In this document: positions 8,667-16,706 of the stretch, one piece after another | How the letters are laid out: the number at the start of each line of letters is the position of its first letter | Numbering within the stretch: position 1 is the stretch's first letter | Assembly (NCBI RefSeq): GCF_900156055.1 | Contig: NZ_FTMQ01000003.1 | Coordinates: 496,001-560,000, forward strand | Length of the DNA stretch: 64,000 nucleotides | Direction of reading: 5' to 3' | Origin: Rhizobium sp. RU33A | Lineage (GTDB): Bacteria; Pseudomonadota; Alphaproteobacteria; Rhizobiales; Rhizobiaceae | The notes under the pieces: generated by a model | The model's input: the letters and a program-made list of their open reading frames with translations, nothing else | Told to the model about the DNA's origin: nothing | Databases searched by the model: none | Made by a program: the position numbers and the translations under genes

Positions 8667-8701
8667 TATCTGGCATCCGGTCGAGATGGGCAAGAGGATC
8701 G

Positions 8702-9445
8702 ATGAAAGCGAGCGGGACGATGAAGTTGAGTGCATGGGCATGGGCCATTCCGGTTGTCGGGCTTGCCGCCGTGGCGTCGCTTGGTCTTGCCGGCAGGGCT
8801 GATGCCGCCCGCCTCGAAAATCCCGTCGCTGAGTTTTCTGGTATCGACAAGATCACCGGCCGCATCACCACCTTCGACGTCTATGTCAACGAAACGGTCC
8901 AGTTCGGCGCCCTCCAGGTGACGCCCAAGGTCTGCTATTCGCGTGACGAGACAGAAGCGCAGAAGATCGACGCCTTCATCGAGGTCGACGAAATCACGCT
9001 CGACCGCAAGATCCGCCGCATCTTCTCCGGCTGGATGTTTGCCGACAGCCCGGCGCTGAACGCCGTCGAACACCCGATCTATGACGTCTGGCTGACCGGC
9101 TGCAAGGTCGAGTCGGAAGTCCCGCCACCACCGGGTGTCGAGGCTGTCGCCAAGCCCGCGCCGGAACCCGCAAGGCCTGCCGATGCCGCTACGCCGGCAC
9201 CGACCGCAGCCTCCACACAGCCGGGCGCTGCAGTCACGGATCCGTCTCAGGCCACCGTGCCGGGTGCAGATCCCAACCAGACCGCCGTGCCGCCGCTCGA
9301 TGCGCCGGTGGAAGTCCCCAATGAGGTCTTCGGAGGCGCGCTGCCGGAGCAGGACGGTCTGCAGCAGGACGATCTCATTCCGGATGGCCAGCCGCTGCCG
9401 CCACCGACCCAGGTGACACCACCTCCGGGCGTCGGTCTCTTCTGA
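8702..9445 (+). CDS. DUF2155 domain secreted protein with proline-rich tail
   Basis: 247-residue exported protein. A signal peptide (about residues 1-36, ending GRADA) precedes a DUF2155 domain with its hallmark KITGRITTFDVYVNETVQFG, CYSRDETE and the closing GWMFADSPALNAVEHPIYDVWLTGC. From about residue 140 the protein becomes an Ala/Pro/Thr-rich low-complexity tail ending in PPPGVGLF. It is probably periplasmic. In related genomes I recall this gene next to aat and accC; here about 13.5 kb of accessory genes intervene. Confidence 0.9.
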   Translation: MKASGTMKLSAWAWAIPVVGLAAVASLGLAGRADAARLENPVAEFSGIDKITGRITTFDVYVNETVQFGALQVTPKVCYSRDETEAQKIDAFIEVDEITLDRKIRRIFSGWMFADSPALNAVEHPIYDVWLTGCKVESEVPPPPGVEAVAKPAPEPARPADAATPAPTAASTQPGAAVTDPSQATVPGADPNQTAVPPLDAPVEVPNEVFGGALPEQDGLQQDDLIPDGQPLPPPTQVTPPPGVGLF

Positions 9446-9694
9446 GGCGATTAAGGTCGGTCAAATCAGACACGATAGCTGTGCTTCCAGACCACCGGGC
9501 GCCGCGCTTGCTTTTCCCGCAATGCGGTCTCCCGCTGCTTAGGCGATGCCCGACTTCGAAAAAAGTGTGACCCGAGAACAGGGGGCACCGTGAAACGACA
9601 GCGCCTCCCTGCAGGCGCCTCGACGGCCAGACGCTTCGCGGTTGACATCCTCACCAATAGGGAGAACAAGAGGCGAACGAACAGGAGTTCACCC

Positions 9695-9934
9695 ATGTCT
9701 CTCTCCGAAAAATTCATCGTCCTGCCGTTCAAGAAGAACCGGGGCAACATCGTGCCCGGCGAGATGCGGCAGGCCTCCAGCGCCGCCTCGGCTGAAAAAA
9801 TCGCCACCGCCATGTCCGCCCGCCACCTCGGCGTCGCCGCCTACTCCATCCAGGTCGACGAGGAGAGCGGCGATATGACCAGTCCCAAGCTGATCATCGC
9901 CTTCGGCGAAACGGCAGACCTGACCGTGAACTGA
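9695..9934 (+). CDS. Conserved small protein of unknown function
   Basis: 79-residue protein, MSLSEKFIVLPFKKNRGNIV... The start at 9695 is chosen because ACAGGAG lies 7 bases upstream; a longer in-frame start at 9590 would cross a region without coding character. No transmembrane segment or signal is seen. The middle (SAEKIATAMSARHLGVAAYSIQVD) looks like an alpha/beta fold and ends with FGETADLTV. Position just before the HWE histidine kinase gene may be meaningful. No function is assigned. Confidence 0.6.
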   Translation: MSLSEKFIVLPFKKNRGNIVPGEMRQASSAASAEKIATAMSARHLGVAAYSIQVDEESGDMTSPKLIIAFGETADLTVN

Positions 9935-10041
9935 CGGAGCCTTCGTGCGGCCCGGAATGACGTTTCTGGGTTGCCACCTGTCGTTTTTGATAGCAAGGAT
10001 TCAGCCGGATATTTTCTTTTTCAATTGGGCCGATATTTGAA

Positions 10042-11091
10042 ATGACTGACCCTGTGATGCAGTCCACAACGATGGCTGGTGCCGTTGACAGCATGGTAGG
10101 CGAACTCACGGCGGCTGATCCGCTATTGGTCGGCAACGATGCGTTTCTCGCGGCGGTCCTGAGTGGCTGCGGCGACTGCATCAAGGTGCTCGATCTGCAG
10201 GGCCGCCTGCAGTTCATGAGCGAAGGCGGCAAGCGGGTCATGGAAGTCGACGATTTTGCCCCGCTCAAGGGCTGCCCCTGGCCGGATTTCTGGAGTGGAG
10301 ACGGCAACACCGCCGCCAGACAGGCCGTGGAAGCGGCCATTGCCGGAAAACCATCCCGCTTCGTGGGTGAAGCGAACACCGTGAAGGGCAATAGCCGCTT
10401 CTGGGATGTTCAGGTGGCACCGATTTTCAACGTCGATGGCAGCCCCTCCCATATCCTGTCGATATCCAAGGACATCTCGGACGTCACCGACGCCCGGCAG
10501 CGGTTGGAGCTTTTGAACGGTGAACTGCAACACCGCATCAAGAATACGCTCGCCGTGGTTAGCGCTATCGCTCGTCAGACGCTGAAAGGCGACGATATCC
10601 GCGATCGCCGCGATGCCTTTACCGGCCGCTTGCAGGCTCTCGCCGAGGCCAATGACATGATTTCGACGAAGGCCCTGCAGGATGCGCCGATCCGTGCCGT
10701 GGTCGAAAACGCGCTGCGCCCGCATGTGCAGAGCGAGCAGCGTTTCTCGATTTCCGGTCATGATCTCGACCTGACCGCCAAACACGCCCTGACGGTGGCG
10801 CTCACTATCCACGAACTTGCCACCAACGCGACGAAATATGGCGCGCTCTCGGATGGAAATGGCAAGATTGACATTCGCTGGCAGGTCGATCGCAAGGCTG
10901 ACAATCCCAACGAAGCTTTCCACTTCGTCTGGCAGGAAAGTGGTGGGCCGCATGTGCATGAGCCGAAGACGCAAGGCTTTGGATCGAAGCTCATCTCGCG
11001 CATCTTCGCCGCCGATTTCGCCGGACAGGTCAGCGTCGAATACCATCCGACCGGCCTTGTCTGCACGATGAGGGCGCCGATCCCGCAATAA
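10042..11091 (+). CDS. PAS-domain HWE-family sensor histidine kinase
   Basis: 349-residue cytoplasmic sensor kinase with no membrane segment. A PAS domain spans about residues 30-150. The phosphoacceptor is His164 in ELQHRIKNTLAVV, the N-box is HELATNATKYGAL at 257-269, and the W-x-E element (WQE, 296-298) defines the HWE group; the G-rich end is GFGSKLISRIF. In rhizobia, HWE kinases often act in the general stress response or light/redox sensing, but no response regulator or EcfG gene is adjacent here. The ligand of the PAS domain is unknown. Confidence 0.92.
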   Translation: MTDPVMQSTTMAGAVDSMVGELTAADPLLVGNDAFLAAVLSGCGDCIKVLDLQGRLQFMSEGGKRVMEVDDFAPLKGCPWPDFWSGDGNTAARQAVEAAIAGKPSRFVGEANTVKGNSRFWDVQVAPIFNVDGSPSHILSISKDISDVTDARQRLELLNGELQHRIKNTLAVVSAIARQTLKGDDIRDRRDAFTGRLQALAEANDMISTKALQDAPIRAVVENALRPHVQSEQRFSISGHDLDLTAKHALTVALTIHELATNATKYGALSDGNGKIDIRWQVDRKADNPNEAFHFVWQESGGPHVHEPKTQGFGSKLISRIFAADFAGQVSVEYHPTGLVCTMRAPIPQ

Positions 11092-11119
11092 GCGAGATCA
11101 CGGCGACCTTAAAGTAGCC

Positions 11120-11216
11120 GGCCGCCGGCGACGGCGAAGGGGGCGTTTGAAGTGATGATGAAGGTGGCCAAGATCGACGTGGCCAAAATCGATGCGGTGA
11201 GCGAGGGTGATCGCTA
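11120..11216 (+). pseudogene. Decayed 3' end of a VOC (PhnB-like) family gene
   Basis: The last frame before TAA at 11214 reads AFEVMMKVAKIDVAKIDAVSEGD, which is the typical C-terminal helix of PhnB-like VOC (glyoxalase-fold) proteins. Upstream an AAGDGE-like segment, also expected in this family, lies in another frame, and a stop blocks the reading frame. The rest of the gene is missing. A second damaged copy of the same family lies at 20740-21093, on the other side of the oxidase block. Confidence 0.6.
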
Positions 11217-11219
11217 ACC

Positions 11220-11555
11220 TCAACACAGAGTAAGCCACATCACCCCGCCATAGGTGATCAGCGTCGCCACAAGGGCGGCCGCCTGCAGCATTCCGGCGAT
11301 CTTGTGCAGCAGCCGTACCTCATCGGTTTGCGGCTCTGTGAGTGCCCTGGTCGCAAACCAGTGTAGACCGCCGATCAGTGCCAGAACAATGACGAGCATC
11401 ACCGCCAGCAAAAGCCGCAGCGCCGAGGTCGGGCCAACATCGATCTGGTGCCAACCGAGATGGCATCCTGTCGCCTGGGCGCCGTAGAGCAGCAGGAAGG
11501 CACCTGACCAGATCACAAAGCCGGTGAGCAGCAGGACGAAGGGGGACACTTTCAT
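11220..11555 (-). CDS. Small membrane protein of the oxidase locus
   Basis: 111-residue protein with three hydrophobic segments (about residues 5-24, 43-65 and 88-110). It directly follows the coxA-coxC fusion (1 base gap), so it is probably the last gene of this operon. The N-terminus SPFVLLLTGFVIWSGAFLLLYG and the histidines GCHLGWHQ and LHWF are notable. It could be an assembly or subunit IV-like component, by position only; I do not recognise a named family. Confidence 0.7.
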   Translation of the reverse strand: MKVSPFVLLLTGFVIWSGAFLLLYGAQATGCHLGWHQIDVGPTSALRLLLAVMLVIVLALIGGLHWFATRALTEPQTDEVRLLHKIAGMLQAAALVATLITYGGVMWLTLC

Positions 11556-11556
11556 C

Positions 11557-14082
11557 TCACCGCCCTCCGATCCCGGTCAGGCTCTGCAGCACGAAGGGGA
11601 AAGCGAGCCCGATCAGACCGGCAACGGCCGTGTAATCGTGCCAGAGCTGTCCGATCCGCAGATCGAGCACGCGCGACGGGCCGATATACCCAGTATTCCA
11701 GCGCCACAGCCCGTAGATCGCCAGCACCGCGCCGATCGTCGCATGCAGCCCGACATAAACGGCGACGGCAAAGGCTGCCGCCGAGGCCGCATGCCCCGTC
11801 GGCGCCGGGATCGACATCAGCAGTACCGCGACCGCGCCGACGCTGATCATATGTGCGACAAGCGTCACCGCGAGGCTCGTGACCGTCCGACCGGCCTGAC
11901 CATTGGCGAACCGTCCGGCGATCGCCGCCGTGACGAGCGCGCCAGCACCGACCAGCGACGGCAGAACGAAGGTGAAGTCGAGATTCGGCGGCGGCCAGTT
12001 GGGGGCGGATAGCCAGAGGAAGAAGGCGCCGAACACCAGGGACGTATAGAGCGTCGCATTGGCGGCGAGCGCAAAGACCACGGCCCACCACGAGGGCGGT
12101 TGCGCCACTTCCTGGTGATGCAGTGCGCGTTCGCCGCGCCCGACTTCCAGCGGGCCGATCTCCTGCTTCAAGCCCGTCGCCGGTGTCCAGAGGAAGAAGA
12201 GGATAACAACCGCCACGAAGGCGACCGGTGTGAACCAGTAGATCTTGGCGAGCAGGCTGGCGAAGAAGGCCGCCGTCGCGATCGCCGTCCAGAGCGGCAG
12301 ATAGGTCGGGCGGGGCAGGACGACCACATGGTCGAGGCGTCCGCTCACCATGTCGACGGTCAGCGTTTCCATCCAACCATTGCGCATGAAGCCGAGGTAA
12401 CCGCGACCGGCGGCAAGCTCCGGGCCAAGGCTGCGCGGCTCAAGCGCATCGGCGCGGGTGTCGATATGTGGCAACGATCCGAAATTATAGGACGGCGGCG
12501 GCGTGGGCGTCGCCCATTCCAGCGTGCCGGCTTCCCAAGGGTCGCGACGGAATGGCCGGCCATGGCGAATGAGCATGATCAGGTCGAGGGCCACCAGCGC
12601 AAAACCGATCGTCATCACGAAGCTGCCGACCGAGGAGATGAAGTTCAAGACCTCCCAGCCGGCGGCCTGCGGGTATTCGAAGACCCGTCGCGGCATGCCG
12701 CGCAGGCCTGTCAGGTGCATGATGAAGAAGGTGACGTTGAAGCCGATGAAGATCAGCCAGAAGGCGGGCTTCGACAGGTGCTGCACGGGCTGGCGCCCGG
12801 TGATGTGTGGCAGCCAGTAATAGGCCGCCGCCATCATCGGAAAGACGAAGCCACCGACCAGCACGTAGTGCAGATGCGCCACGACGAAGTGTGTGTCATG
12901 CGCCTGCCAGTCGAAGGGCACCATGGCCAGCATGACCCCGGTCAGGCCGCCGGCCACGAAGACAAAGAAGAAGCCGAAGACATGCAGCATGGGGATGGAA
13001 TAGCGGGGCCTGCCATGCGCCATGGTCGCGAGCCAGGCGAAGATCTGGATGCCGGTGGGGATGGCGACGAGCGCACTGGCCGCCGAGAAGAAGGAGAGCG
13101 CCACATGCGGAATGCCCACCGTATACATGTGGTGGACCCACAGCCCGAAGGACAGAAACGCCATGGCGACGATGGCGGCGACGATCAGCCCGTAACCTTC
13201 CAGTCGCGTACGACACAGGACCGGAATGATGGTCGACAGCGCACCGGCGGCGGGCAGGAAGATGATGTAGACCTCCGGGTGGCCGAACAGCCAGAACAGG
13301 TGCTGCCAGAGCAGCGGATCGCCACCGCGTGTCGGGTCGAAGAAGGGCAGGTCGAAGGCCCGCTCCACCTCCAGCAGAATGGAGCCGAGGATCAGGGGCG
13401 GGAAGCCGATGATCATCATCGCGGCGACCACCAGCATGTACCAGGCGAAGATCGGCATCCGCGTCAGCGACATGCCCGGTGACCGGAGCTTGAGGATCGT
13501 CACCATGATCTCGATCGCCGCCGACAGCGCCGAGATCTCGACGAAGGTGATGCCGAGCAGCCAGACATCGGCATTGATGCCGGGGGAATAGGGACGCGAA
13601 GAGAGCGGCGTATACATGAACCAGCCGCCATCGGGGGCAATGCCGAAGAGGAGGGCTGCGACTAGGAAGGAACCGCCAAACAGGTAGCACCAGTAGCCAT
13701 AGGCAGACATGCGCGGGAAGGCGAGATCGCGGGCACCGAGCATCTTCGGCAGGAGATAGATCGCAAGCCCTTCGAAGAAGGGGATGGCGAACAGGAACAT
13801 CATGATGACGCCATGCATCGTGAAGACCTGGGCATATTGGGCGGCATCGAGGAAGGCGCTGTTGGTCGAGGCGAGCTGTGCCCGGATCAGCATGGCAAGC
13901 ACGCCGCCAATCGCGAAGAACACGAGTGCCGTCACCATGAAGCGCTTGCCGACAACGGTGTGGTTGACCGCCGACAGCCGCTCCAAGCCATGGCCCGAGC
14001 CCCAGACGGCGTCGAGCTCATGGTGCAGCCGGATCGCCGTTTCCGGTGTCTGATAGCCCGTCTCGGGTCTGGCATCGTTCAT
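11557..14082 (-). CDS. ctaD: Cytochrome c oxidase subunit I-III fusion
   Basis: 841-residue fusion. Residues 1 to about 540 are haem-copper oxidase subunit I: the first haem ligand region (FTMHGVIMMF), WLFGHPEVYIIFLPAAG with the Cu-B histidine and cross-linked tyrosine, and HFVVAHLHYVLVGG with haem ligands. After a linker containing two membrane spans (about 600-645), residues 650-841 form a subunit III-like domain. Such I+III fusions are known in aa3/caa3-type oxidases. It transfers electrons to oxygen in the inner membrane. The downstream neighbour is the small membrane protein; coxB overlaps its start by 4 bases. Confidence 0.93.
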   Translation of the reverse strand: MNDARPETGYQTPETAIRLHHELDAVWGSGHGLERLSAVNHTVVGKRFMVTALVFFAIGGVLAMLIRAQLASTNSAFLDAAQYAQVFTMHGVIMMFLFAIPFFEGLAIYLLPKMLGARDLAFPRMSAYGYWCYLFGGSFLVAALLFGIAPDGGWFMYTPLSSRPYSPGINADVWLLGITFVEISALSAAIEIMVTILKLRSPGMSLTRMPIFAWYMLVVAAMMIIGFPPLILGSILLEVERAFDLPFFDPTRGGDPLLWQHLFWLFGHPEVYIIFLPAAGALSTIIPVLCRTRLEGYGLIVAAIVAMAFLSFGLWVHHMYTVGIPHVALSFFSAASALVAIPTGIQIFAWLATMAHGRPRYSIPMLHVFGFFFVFVAGGLTGVMLAMVPFDWQAHDTHFVVAHLHYVLVGGFVFPMMAAAYYWLPHITGRQPVQHLSKPAFWLIFIGFNVTFFIMHLTGLRGMPRRVFEYPQAAGWEVLNFISSVGSFVMTIGFALVALDLIMLIRHGRPFRRDPWEAGTLEWATPTPPPSYNFGSLPHIDTRADALEPRSLGPELAAGRGYLGFMRNGWMETLTVDMVSGRLDHVVVLPRPTYLPLWTAIATAAFFASLLAKIYWFTPVAFVAVVILFFLWTPATGLKQEIGPLEVGRGERALHHQEVAQPPSWWAVVFALAANATLYTSLVFGAFFLWLSAPNWPPPNLDFTFVLPSLVGAGALVTAAIAGRFANGQAGRTVTSLAVTLVAHMISVGAVAVLLMSIPAPTGHAASAAAFAVAVYVGLHATIGAVLAIYGLWRWNTGYIGPSRVLDLRIGQLWHDYTAVAGLIGLAFPFVLQSLTGIGGR

Positions 14083-14789
14083 GGTGCGGACACTCCTGCG
14101 GACAGTGCTGTGAGACGTTGGCGATAGATTTCAGGCGGATGGGCCTCTACAGTGAAGCGCATGCCGGCATGGCCGGTGCCGCAATATTCGGCGCAGATGC
14201 CGCCATAGCGTCCCGGCACATCGGCCCGGATGCGCACGATCGTCTCATGCCCGGGCACGGCATCGATCTTGCCGGCGAGCCTCGGTATCCAGAAACTGTG
14301 CACGACATCGGCACTGGTGACACGCACCTCCACCACGCCGCCGGCCGGAATATGCAAGGTCCCGTCGGTGCTGAAACCATCGCCGAGATCCGGATAGCGG
14401 AAGCCCCAATGCCACATGGCGCCATGCGCCTCGACACGGGCGACCACCGGCTCGTTCTGCCAGGCGCCGATCAGATATTCCCCCTGCGCCATGCCATAGG
14501 TCATCAACGCGATCAGCACGGGAACAGGCAGGAACAGTCCGCCGGCGATCATCCAGCCCTTGGGCGAAAGACCGCGTCCAAAACCGGGCTTGAAGAAAAC
14601 GAGGCCGAGCAGCGCAAGCACAAGCCCCAGGATGAGACCGGAGCCGATGAGCATGATCCACCAGAGATTGGCGATCGCCCCGGCATAGGGGCCGGCCGGA
14701 TCCAGCGTCGACAGATCGCCCGAACAGGCGGTCAGTGGTAGGCCGATCACGCCGAGGGAAATGATGCGTTGGAACATTCGAGCCCGCAT
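14079..14789 (-). CDS. ctaC: Cytochrome c oxidase subunit II (lipoprotein)
   Basis: 236-residue CuA subunit. The start at 14789 is preferred (GGGGGAAAGG upstream); the open frame continues further but without coding character. The signal peptide ends in the lipobox LTAC, so a lipoprotein is likely. Two membrane spans follow (about residues 38-62 and 78-100). The CuA motif C-x-E-x-C-G-x-G-H-x-x-M is present as CAEYCGTGHAGM, so cytochrome c is the electron donor rather than quinol. No fused cytochrome c domain is seen. The 3' end overlaps the I-III fusion gene by 4 bases. Confidence 0.93.
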   Translation of the reverse strand: MRARMFQRIISLGVIGLPLTACSGDLSTLDPAGPYAGAIANLWWIMLIGSGLILGLVLALLGLVFFKPGFGRGLSPKGWMIAGGLFLPVPVLIALMTYGMAQGEYLIGAWQNEPVVARVEAHGAMWHWGFRYPDLGDGFSTDGTLHIPAGGVVEVRVTSADVVHSFWIPRLAGKIDAVPGHETIVRIRADVPGRYGGICAEYCGTGHAGMRFTVEAHPPEIYRQRLTALSAGVSAP

Positions 14790-14819
14790 CGGCCTTTCCC
14801 CCGCAAAAGGAGAACTCCT

Positions 14820-15326
14820 ATGGCCAATATGTCTGAGACCGAAGAAGCGAACCCCGTCATTGAGCAGCTTGAGGAGAAGGACAAGACGTCCGCCGTGGCT
14901 GTTGCCGGCCACCCGCTGCATGCCATGAGCGTGCATTTCCCCATCGCCCTGGTCTTCGGCACGCTGGCCGTCGACGTCTTCTACTGGTTCAGCGCCGATC
15001 CCTTCTGGCTGCGCGTCGGCCTGTGGACCTCCGGCACGGCCTTCCTCGCCGGTGTGGCGGCCGGGCTTGTCGGAACGGCCGAGCTCTTGCTCGTGCCCGG
15101 CATTCGCGCGCGAGCCGCAAGCTGGGCCCATGCGATCGCGGCTATTACCCTGATCTCGGTTGCCGGCGCCAACTGGGGCTTGCGGCTCATCGATCCCAAT
15201 GTGGTTCTGCCGCATGGTATGCTGCTCTCGGTTCTGGCGGCCGTCCTGACCGGTGTTGCTGGCTGGCACGGTGGTAAGCTGATCTTCGATCACGGAATCG
15301 GCCTCATGGTGTCGCCCAAGGATTGA
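14820..15326 (+). CDS. DUF2231 membrane protein
   Basis: 168-residue membrane protein of the DUF2231 type, with the hallmark GHPLHAMSVHFPIAL near residues 29-43 and four hydrophobic segments. The start at 14820 has the strong AAAGGAG ribosome binding site. It is divergent from coxB, with only 30 bases between the two start codons. Its last 23 bases overlap the convergent gene at 15304. The family is often found next to cytochrome or redox membrane genes, which fits here, but its role is not known. Confidence 0.85.
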   Translation: MANMSETEEANPVIEQLEEKDKTSAVAVAGHPLHAMSVHFPIALVFGTLAVDVFYWFSADPFWLRVGLWTSGTAFLAGVAAGLVGTAELLLVPGIRARAASWAHAIAAITLISVAGANWGLRLIDPNVVLPHGMLLSVLAAVLTGVAGWHGGKLIFDHGIGLMVSPKD

Positions 15327-15804
15327 ATGGCTCAAGGAGGCGCTTCAGCCCGCCCGGCTCGGACATGACCGGAGGCAGGGTGAACTGGGGCGCCTCCTTG
15401 GCGAGCACGAGAATGAGGATCGCCAGCACCACGATGCCGCAGCTCACCGTCGCCACGACAAAGCGCCAGGCCGGATAGACTTCCCCCTTCTTGAACAGCC
15501 GGATGACGACCAGGCCGGAAAAGACGTGGAAGATGGCCAGCAGCCCGACAAAGGCGAGCTTCCATGAAAACCAGAGCGCGAACACCTCTCTCATGAAACT
15601 CAGCGCTATCCCGCTTGCGACCGCAATGAAGGCCGCCGGCGAGATCAGCACGACAAAGGCGAAGCGCGTCATCCGCTGCATGCGGTAGAGCGCATCGTCG
15701 TTCTCGACATGTGCTCGCTGTACGTAGAGGCTCGGCAGGCTGATAAGCCCGGCGGTCCATATGGCAATGGCCGCGATATGGACGAATTTGAGCAAGGCGA
15801 TCAT
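15304..15804 (-). CDS. CopD-like four-helix membrane protein
   Basis: 166-residue membrane protein with four predicted spans. The N-terminal KFVHIAAIAIWTAGLISLPSLYVQR and the later LKLAFVGLLAIFHVFSG-like helix, with conserved histidines in helices 1 and 3, fit the CopD/DUF-type b-haem membrane family that includes HemJ. The ATG at 15804 shares one base with the ctaG stop codon, so it is translationally coupled to ctaG. It may help haem or copper handling for the oxidase, by position only. Confidence 0.75.
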   Translation of the reverse strand: MIALLKFVHIAAIAIWTAGLISLPSLYVQRAHVENDDALYRMQRMTRFAFVVLISPAAFIAVASGIALSFMREVFALWFSWKLAFVGLLAIFHVFSGLVVIRLFKKGEVYPAWRFVVATVSCGIVVLAILILVLAKEAPQFTLPPVMSEPGGLKRLLEPFNPWATP

Positions 15805-16547
15805 CAGCGCGGCGCCTCGCTGTCGAAGCTTCGTCCGGCAAACAGGCTTCGGAGCTTGAGAAGAGCGGCAAACAGATAGGGCAAGGCCGCCGGCACCCAC
15901 ATCAGCAGCCCTGAAAGCTGCTGGTCGGCCAGCGGTGAGAGGCCGAAGGGATGCGTCGTGTCCATATGCGCGGCAAACAGTGGCTCGCGCGAGAATGTCA
16001 GCAGAGCCCCCAGCATGCCCATCTGGATCGTCGTGCCGAGCAGGAGCGCCACCGAAGGCCCGACCGTGCGCTGTGGCGAGAGAATGTCATACCAGAGCCA
16101 GACCGCAGACCCGATCAGCGTCAGCTCCATCAGCCAGTAGGCGGCCGGCGATGAGAGGGCGAACAGATAGGGCTCCGGGGCGTGCCAGGTCCACATCAGG
16201 ATCGTGTGCACGAGAAAGGAGAGCTGCGCCGGCAGGGGCTGGCGCTCGCGCGCCTTGGGCGGGATCGCAAGAATGATGAAAGGTGCAAGAAACGTGACGA
16301 GCAGGATGTGATGCAGCACACGGGCCGAAAACAGCGCGGATGCCAGCGCACAGAGGGGTGAGACGAAGGCAATCAACATCACCAGAAGGGCGGCACCGGC
16401 CGCCATTCGCTGGCGCGGATTGCTGGCCGTGGTCATCAGAAGCACGAAGACCGCACCGATCGCGGCAAGCAGGGGCGGGTCGAAATTCCAGTCACGCCAG
16501 AGCATCTCCGGTGTCGGCGCCGGGCCGCAATAGATATCGAGGTTCAT
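15804..16547 (-). CDS. ctaG: CtaG (caa3-type) oxidase assembly protein
   Basis: 247-residue membrane protein matching the caa3_CtaG family. Features are the N-terminal YCGPAPTPEMLWRDWNFDP, a helix with SPLCALASALFSARVLHHI, the conserved HTILMWTWHAPEPYLFAL, and the C-terminal DQQLSGLLMWVPAALPY. About seven transmembrane segments are visible. The family is needed for assembly or activity of caa3-type oxidases. It forms an operon with the CopD-like gene. It is not related to the Cox11-type CtaG that carries copper to CuB. Confidence 0.88.
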   Translation of the reverse strand: MNLDIYCGPAPTPEMLWRDWNFDPPLLAAIGAVFVLLMTTASNPRQRMAAGAALLVMLIAFVSPLCALASALFSARVLHHILLVTFLAPFIILAIPPKARERQPLPAQLSFLVHTILMWTWHAPEPYLFALSSPAAYWLMELTLIGSAVWLWYDILSPQRTVGPSVALLLGTTIQMGMLGALLTFSREPLFAAHMDTTHPFGLSPLADQQLSGLLMWVPAALPYLFAALLKLRSLFAGRSFDSEAPR

Positions 16548-16706
16548 GATGTCAGTCCCGAATTGCCGTCAAAGTCGGTCATTGCCCCGCGCACGCGCAC
16601 CCTCCGTTCGGCCGCTGCCCTGCGAGGGCAACACGCGTGACGCCACATTGTTCCATGCCAATTGTTCCATCGGCTCGGGAGATCGGAAAAGCCGGATGGA
16701 ACGACC

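Noticed and set aside
14079..15335. A 418-residue version of cytochrome oxidase subunit II
   Set aside because: The first 180 residues have no coding character and lie opposite the DUF2231 gene; the signal peptide and lipobox mark the true start.
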